NCBI GenBank assembly: GCA_947685225.1
Contig: CANTUV010000002.1
Location: 1,426,001-1,490,000 of the forward strand
From: Garcia nutans
Lineage: Eukaryota > Streptophyta > Magnoliopsida > Malpighiales > Euphorbiaceae
DNA length: 64,000 nt
Direction: 5' to 3'
Positions 58,233 through 64,000 of this stretch are shown here, in pieces (within the stretch, counting starts at the first letter, position 1; each line of letters starts with the position of its first letter). A program made the position numbers and the translations under genes. Under the pieces are notes generated by a model. The model was not told the DNA's origin. It was given only the letters and a program-made list of their open reading frames with translations, and searched no databases.

Positions 58233-60696
58233 TGTAATATCCTCATGTATACCTTAAAAGTTTTGATTATGTTATTGTTATATATTGGATTGAATATATG
58301 TGTTAAATTACAAGAGAAAAGAAGTTGGGAAAAGAATGTATAGGTATTTGTGTTTTGAGAAGAAAAGAGGGTGTAGAGAGAAGTGTATATGTTGTTTATA
58401 TGGTTGTATAACTAACATATACATTGGTCAAAAGGGTTGGTCAATACAAGATGATATTTATTTGTGGCATGTGAAATTATATATATGGGTATATATGAGA
58501 CAAAAGATTAATTAAATGGATGAAGGGCATGGAGGTAATTTTCTTTGGTTAAGTTGCATGGTGGAGATTAAAAGAAGAAAAGTGGTTGACTTGTTGGTAT
58601 TTTCTTCTTTCTTTCTTGAAGAGGCCGGCCATTGAAGAAGAGAAAGAGCTAGGGAGGTGTTTGAAGTTCTATAATCAAATTGAAGAAGGAATCAAGGGTT
58701 TTGGTTAGAGATTTGTGGAATTTCTTCATTTAAGGTTTTGAAGAGATTGGGTTGCATTAACCTAAATGTGGAGAATTCTTGGAAAGAAAAGAAATGTATA
58801 GATTGATGGGACTAGTTCTTGAGGTAAGTACCAATACATATGATTGTATTTAATTACATAATTTGAGGCTTAACACATTTGTTTGCAAATGTGTTAAGTG
58901 ATCTATTATATTGTTAACATAATTGGACTAAGGTGATGATTGAATGATGTGAAGGATGTGAAGATCATTAACAAGGTAAGCATAAACCCTATTTGATTGT
59001 ATATCCTTATATGTCTTTGAACATTAACACATTGGGATGAAAGTGTTAAATAAGCTATTATATTGTGAATGTAAATGAAGAATATATATAAAGGATGAAA
59101 TATGAAATGGGAAAGGTAGGAAGAAATGAGGATCATTCTTAAGGCATGTGCAATTTGTTATGATAAATGCTCTAGTAATGAATGATGTTAATGTGTTTTG
59201 AGAAGTGAGAAAATGTTATGTTATATACATTGTGAATCTTGTGTATGGCAATGTATTATATGAATAATATACTTTGAAATGTGATATCAATGATGCTATA
59301 TGTATCATATGGATTGAGATATGATATGATATGAAGCCATTGTGATTGGCTATGATAATTCAATTGAAAGAGATAAGGCATGTTGGCCTAATTGATGATG
59401 AGATTGATAATGAAATAATAAATGAATTGTTTGTTTAATATGTTATTCAGTTTCAGAGTTCTGGATTTGGGTGGCATGCCTAAGAAATGATGAAAGGTAA
59501 CAGTCTTGCCGGGTTGAGGATCTCCTCATATGTGTTGAGTTGATGGTCCAAGAGACTGGGTCTGTTACACTATGAGAATTGTGAATATGAGATATATGAT
59601 TTGTAACAGTCTTGCCGGGTTGAGGATCTCCTCATATGTGTTGAGTTGATGGTCCAAGATACTGGGTCTGTTACACTATCCATGGATAGAGATACATGTA
59701 TATACATTGCCTACGGGCGTGATGATTGTGACTATGAACCAAAGCAGTAACTCTGAACTTTGAATAACATATTAGTGTTTTGGGCCCGAGTCTGTCTTTA
59801 TTGTCAATGTGAAATGCAAGTATTGAAATATTGATTGTGAGTATTAATAATGAATTATGCTTGGTGAATTGTGAATAATATAATGTTATTAAGTGTAATA
59901 TGTAAATGAATTGTGGTTGATGATAAAGGATGTCTTTATTGGAAATATGATTTATGATTTGTATGATATGTAAATTGTGTATTGCAATAATGAGTGATAT
60001 GATGTGTAATGTGTGTACTGCAATAATGAGTGTATGATATGTAATGTGTGTATTGCAATAATAATTGGTATGATATGTAAAGTGTGTATTGCAATAATGG
60101 TTGGTGTGGTATATATATAATGTAGGGGTATTAATATATTGGTTTTGAGTATTGGTGATGCATTGGGGTTGGTGATAATATTATGTATATATATACATCA
60201 TATATGAAATTAGCTAGGATATATTAAAGATAAAATTAAAAAGAAAAGAAGATATGATAAGAACTAATTATATATAGAATCGATGTATCATTATATATCA
60301 ATACTTCTATACTATATGTTTATATTTTATATTTGGACTACTAAGCTCTCGGGCTTAGCGCGGGTGTTTATTCGCGCAGGTATATAGATGGAAGATATGA
60401 AGTCTTTTGTTATGCCACAAGAAGAGTAAAGTTTGTCGAGACCAACTAGAGGGTAATGCATACATGTATAAATTTTAATTATGATGTATTTCTGACGAGA
60501 GAGTATTTATATGTATAAATGAAGTTTTAATAAAGATAATGATTTTGTAAATGTTATTTAAATTAAGGTATTATGGTTTGAACTCTGTTACAGGTTTTTA
60601 AAAGGTAACGAAAAGTGACATCCTTATACTTTATATATTTACTGTATGTATACTAGGTATACGCATAGTACTTATATAGGGTATCGGGGTGTTACA
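58233..60696 (+). repeat. N3 LTR, copy 2
   Basis: Copy of 52254-54717 with a constant offset of 5979. I saw no difference by reading. Confidence 0.93.
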
Positions 60697-61362
60697 ATTA
60701 TTTTGGTATCAGAGCTTATGTTCGAGATTCTCGGCCTAAGTGAGATTAAAAAAAAAAATTTTTTTGAAAAGTTTAAATAGAAATAAAAAGGAAAAGTTTT
60801 GAAATGAAATTTGTAATACGTGCATATGCATTGATATCTAGGTTGGTCTCGGATGTGGCATAATATAAATTGTAGAATATTTGTGTTATATGAGATGTTC
60901 AATATAGTTGATGATATATGTGTATACTATTTTGATGTGATGAGAAATTGTGATGGTTGACAATGATGTTGGAAATGAATTATAATTGAGGCATAGTGCC
61001 TAATTGATTATGAGAAACGCATTGTGAAATGTAATGTGATATTTGTATATTAATGATGCATATGAAGAATGTCATGTTGTGTGCAACATGAAATGTAATG
61101 TTGATATTTATGAGCAATATTATGTAGGGCATAATGTGAATTGAAACATAAAGAAATAAAAAGGAGAATAAAGTTGAAAATAAGTAGCAATCAAAATCAA
61201 GATTAAAATATGTATTCTTTCCTTTATACTTTGAACCTCTTTATAATAATGTTTATGTTGAGGTTGTTAGACAGAGAAAATATTGCTGGATTGTTATTAT
61301 TGAAAGATATGTTACTAAAATGAGGAAAGAATGGTGGAATAGTGAATGAGTTAGTTAGTATA
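60697..61362 (+). repeat. Truncated second N3 internal start
   Basis: Matches 54718-55381 with at least three differences (a longer A run near 60748, a T/G change near 60955, an A/C change near 61018), then stops at AGTTAGTATA where unrelated sequence begins. Confidence 0.88.
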
Positions 61363-61690
61363 GAATGGAGGATTGGTTACCACATTGGCGACAGCCCTTC
61401 TTGATGATTTTGACCCGAGTAACTGTCGTATGACTAAAATTTCGGGTAATGATTCATTGGATTTGGCCACACTTGAGAAGATGCATATGGTGGTGAACAG
61501 GGGAGGGGCCTATGTGATGGCTTCAGTTGAACCAGAAGCACCGGGGGCAGACAAAAGAGAACACGAGTCCATGAGGAGTCCGACTCAGATTCTCTTGATT
61601 TGGATGAAGATGCTTTGGTCACCACCATATTAAAAAGACCTCCCTTAATTATGAATTCCTTAGTGAGCCAAGTTGAGCCTTTGACTTTTT
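61363..61690 (+). pseudogene. Unrecognised coding-like fragment
   Basis: This stretch is less AT-rich and has codon-like texture unlike the N3 DNA before it. A frame from ATG 61373 reads ...DDFDPSNCRMTKISGNDSL and ASVEPEAPGADKREHES. After a likely one-base shift near 61575 another frame continues SDSDSLDLDEDALVTTIL and ends EPLTFS, stop at about 61692. The acidic serine/aspartate tail looks like real protein. I do not recognise it. It may belong to element B's 3' region, to another retroelement, or to a captured host gene. Confidence 0.35.
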
Positions 61691-62542
61691 CTTGATTGAT
61701 CAACACAATTCACAACTCAACATTTTCTTATTATCATCATACCTGCATTAAGGAATGGAGTTTCTTATGATATGACAATAGGGTGGTTTAATTCATAAGT
61801 GTGGGGTAAGCAATTAAAAAAATACTATTGCTCTAGTAAGATTTTGGGCTGAAATGCATACTTTGCACATTGTATTTGACTAAGAGTCGATTATTCTTTT
61901 CCTCTACATTTTAAGCTAAATGTTCCATGCAATTTTATATTTTGTATATATATATATATCTCTTTTATTTTCTTTTATATATATATATACATAATTCATA
62001 TATTTTCTAGCATTAGTCATCAAAGAGGAATGTCGACTCATGTACTTTTCTTTAAGTATGCAAGTATGTGAGATAATCAAGGGTTGGTGAATATGCCATT
62101 TGAGGGAGTTACGAGTTTCTTAGCAAGAGTATTGTCTAATTTAGATACTCCATTTCTTGATGTTCCAACTTAAATGTCTTTTCTCACACCTTCACCTTAG
62201 CCCCATTACATCTAAATAAAAGACCTTTGGATTATTTCTTGAGAAAATCAGTGAGAGAGATTGGATAATTAAGCAAGTTTATGGCAGTATGCAGTCATGA
62301 GTGGTTTGAGTGAATTAACCTTTGAAATCGAGTGAAACACTTAGATGAGAGATGAGATTTGTTATGTCTGGATTAATGAATGAGTTAAGAAAATCTTGAT
62401 TGAAGTAAATTGCAATTATTTATGGCTGAGTCTTAAAGGATTTCATCTTATATACTTGAATTATAGTTAAGGTTGTTTGAGTTTTTAATTTATGCCATGT
62501 GAATTTGCTTGAGGACAAGCAAAGTTTTAAGTGTGGGGTAGT
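61691..62542 (+). other. 3' untranslated region and PPT of element B
   Basis: No coding frame. It ends GAGGACAAGCAAAGTTTTAA then GTGTGGGGTAGT (62531-62542), the PPT type found before Athila/Tat 3' LTRs. GTGTGGGGTAAGC also occurs at about 61800. Confidence 0.7.
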
Positions 62543-63433
62543 TGTTTTATTGGTTTTTATCATAGAATTGTATCTTATTTATTATGATGATTATTGTTTT
62601 TTTTAGGTATTTTGGTAGTTTTAATCTGTTTATTTAGTGATTTCATCAATTTTGGTAGTTTTAACTTATTTCAGTGTTTATGTCATTTTTGTCCTAGTTT
62701 TTAGTGTGGTGTTTATGTGTTTTTGGTTAATGTTTCATTTGATTCTTGTTTAAAGTTTGTTTCAAGTGTTTGTTTTAGGTTAATATGTAAAATATTTCCT
62801 TGGAAGAAAGAATAACATGAAGCAGCAAGACATGGCCAAGCCACTGGCCGTGTCTCACCTTAAGGGCAAAACCAAGGAACCAAGAGAGGAAGGAAAATTT
62901 GGCAGAAGCTGACACTGGCAGGTGACACGGCCAAGCCACTGGCCGTGTCATGCTTGGTCGTGTCCCATACTTAGCCAAGGAAGAAGAGCAAAGAAAGAAG
63001 AGCAAAGAACGAAGAGATCAGTAGGTGACACGGCCAAGCCACTGGCCGTGTCACATGACACGGCCAGGAGCTTGGCCGTGTCACAATCAATTCCACATAA
63101 GCAAAGATGAAGGATTACACAGAAGCTGACACATCCAGGTGACACGGCCAAGCCACTGGCCATGTCACATGACACGGCCACCAGGTTGGCCATGTCACTC
63201 CATGGGACTATGGGAAGAAAGAAAACACAAATTTTGAGCGAGGTTTCGTATAAATAAGAGGATTAGGGTTTTTGAAGAGGACATAATTTATCAACCGTCC
63301 AACATAAACTTTTGAGCTTCTATTCATTTTCTTTTGGAATTTTGATTACACTTTCATGCAAACAGTCTAGATTAAATTAGTTTTAGCCATTGCAATATTC
63401 TTCTAGCAAAGATCTGAACAAGAGATTCTTCAT
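62543..63433 (+). repeat. 3' LTR of element B, truncated
   Basis: Matches 44620-45453 and stops after GAGATTCTTCATA, where GC-rich element C begins. It holds its own hairpin array (62829-63200), larger than in the 5' LTR, and the TATA box at 63249. Confidence 0.9.
62829..63200. repeat. Hairpin array in 3' LTR of element B
   Basis: Six paired ACACGGCCA/TGGCCGTGT units, including perfect 10-bp stems at about 62925, 63027 and (one change) 63141. Order and number differ from the 5' LTR, for example a full unit at 63027 where the 5' LTR has only the short form at 45119. Confidence 0.88.
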
Positions 63434-64000
63434 ATGGAGCAAGCTTGGCAAGGGTAGTGCTAGACACGTGGGTTGAGGTGGGGGCGTAAAGCGAGTGCGG
63501 TCCAAGGGCGAGTCGTTCTCCCCGGCACGAGGACGTGCCGCAGTTTGAGTGGGGGAGAATGTCACGGATAGATTCCGTGACCGTGTGAGGCCATTATAAA
63601 GGAACGTGCCTGTTGTGTTTCAACCTCCATGGGTTGGGACGGCTTAGCGTTTAAGGCGTTGTTATGCCCTCGTGGCCCGTACTCCACATAAAGCCTGCGT
63701 GAAGGCGGGGTATTGTGCCGCAGGGACAACTGGTCGGGAGCTGGGCAGCTCCCCTGATGAGCCCATGGCAGGGCGAAACCAGTGTGGTACGATATGGCAA
63801 GGCTGGCCCCAGAGCAGGGATATGGCCAGAGGGGCAAGGCTCTCGGGGCGCCGCACGGGCGCAATGCTGCGCAAGACTCTAGGCCCGTGACAAATGGTAT
63901 CAGAGCCGACTCGCTGCACGTTTGGTGCCCACCTGGCTAAACGCGTGGTCCAGGTGTCCCAAGAGGAGGTGGATAGCCTGTGTCTTGTCTCCATGCGCTG
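63434..64000 (+). mobile_element. Element C: GC-rich LTR retrotransposon end, LTR flanked by PPT and PBS
   Basis: 63434-63559 is GC-rich and ends in a PPT, GAGTGGGGGAGAA. LTR 63560-63892 (333 bp) starts TGTCACGG and ends CCGTGACA, an 8-bp inverted repeat. It is followed by a PBS TGGTATCAGAGC (63895-63906) and further internal sequence to the window end. TATAAAG at about 63594 may be its TATA box. Long frames on both strands here result from the high GC content. Having both a PPT before and a PBS after one LTR implies two element copies sharing an LTR, or a chance join. Confidence 0.8.

Larger units (their letters stand above)
52254..61362 (+). mobile_element. N3: second N1-family non-coding LTR element, arranged LTR-internal-LTR-partial internal
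   Basis: LTR 52254-54717, PBS TGGTATCAGAGC (54725-54736), internal region to 58232 with PPT AAGGGGGAGAGAAT (58219-58232), LTR 58233-60696, PBS again (60704-60715), then 666 bp of internal sequence ending abruptly at about 61362. The two 2464-bp LTRs look identical on reading. LTR start TGTAATATCCTCATGTATACC matches the N1 LTR start in the other orientation. There is no coding frame. Sense strand is almost free of C. The left flank TGAAG has no partner because the right end is missing. Confidence 0.9.
44620..63433 (+). mobile_element. Element B: Athila-like Ty3/gypsy element with truncated 3' LTR and nested N3
   Basis: Order: 5' LTR 44620-46487, duplicated PBS, gag, protease, RT, RNase H, integrase, non-coding 3' region with N3 inside, PPT, and 3' LTR from 62543, cut at about 63433. 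tRNA-Asp type PBS (TGGCGCCGTTGCCGGGGA), gag wording and the integrase tail ELEHKAYWAIK are Athila/Tat hallmarks. No envelope-like frame is seen. Because the right end is lost, no TSD can be checked. Confidence 0.88.

Noticed and set aside
52321..59136. Identical small frames at 52321/58300 and 52927/58906
   Set aside because: LTR duplicates of N3; low-complexity products of a C-poor strand.
63562..63994. Long minus- and plus-strand frames in the GC-rich end
   Set aside because: High GC lowers stop frequency; they cover an LTR and PBS and cross its boundary.

Overview
The window is nuclear DNA of a flowering plant, most likely a eudicot. It is AT-rich and has one intron-containing host gene in a large field of nested transposable elements. 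I could not fix the species. The only intact host gene is an R2R3-MYB of subgroup 4 (phenylpropanoid repressor type) at 7802-9006, with the usual three exons, the GIDP box, an EAR-like motif and a C-terminal cysteine motif. No rRNA, tRNA or CRISPR array was seen.

Layout. 1-2740: 3' end of an LTR, primer-binding site and broken gag of an Ogre/Tat-like Ty3 element. 2741-7335: degenerate repeat DNA, ending in a 766-bp tandem duplication that stops about 470 bp before the MYB start codon. 7336-9006: MYB promoter and gene. 9007-15130: AT-rich intergenic DNA with small elements: two Stowaway-like MITEs, a 386-bp TRIM with a perfect target-site duplication (TSD), a hAT-like element and foldback elements. 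15136-17062: a likely solo LTR in reverse orientation. 17063-19426: satellite-like and pyrimidine-rich degenerate DNA, with a small MITE that has an 8-bp TSD.

19427-43119: a complete but dead Ty3/gypsy chromovirus, element A (LTRs, tRNA-Met PBS, gag-pro-RT-RH-IN, remnant chromodomain end, TSD AATGG). It carries three later insertions: a hAT-like element in its 5' LTR (20600-22330), a 10.5-kb non-coding LTR element N1 (26294-36841, TSD GCAAA) and a likely solo LTR N2 of a related family (37361-40388).

43121-44619: fragment of the same LTR family as 15136-17062, in the opposite orientation. 44620-63433: an Athila-like element B (LTR, duplicated PBS, gag, protease, RT, RNase H, integrase, polypurine tract, truncated 3' LTR). 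Inside it lies N3 (52254-61362), a second member of the N1 family arranged LTR-internal-LTR-partial internal. 63434-64000: GC-rich end of another LTR element (C), with one 333-bp LTR flanked by both a PPT and a PBS.

Elements A and B keep recognisable protease, RT, RNase H and integrase blocks but have stops, frameshifts and deletions, so neither looks autonomous. N1 and N3 encode nothing recognisable but have almost identical LTRs, intact PBS and PPT, and a strong strand asymmetry (sense strand almost free of C). They were probably mobilised in trans recently. The most unusual points are this C-depleted non-coding family with its palindromic LTR modules, the hairpin array just upstream of the TATA box in element B, the LTR-internal-LTR-internal chains, and a MYB that has lost both basic residues of its bHLH-binding signature.
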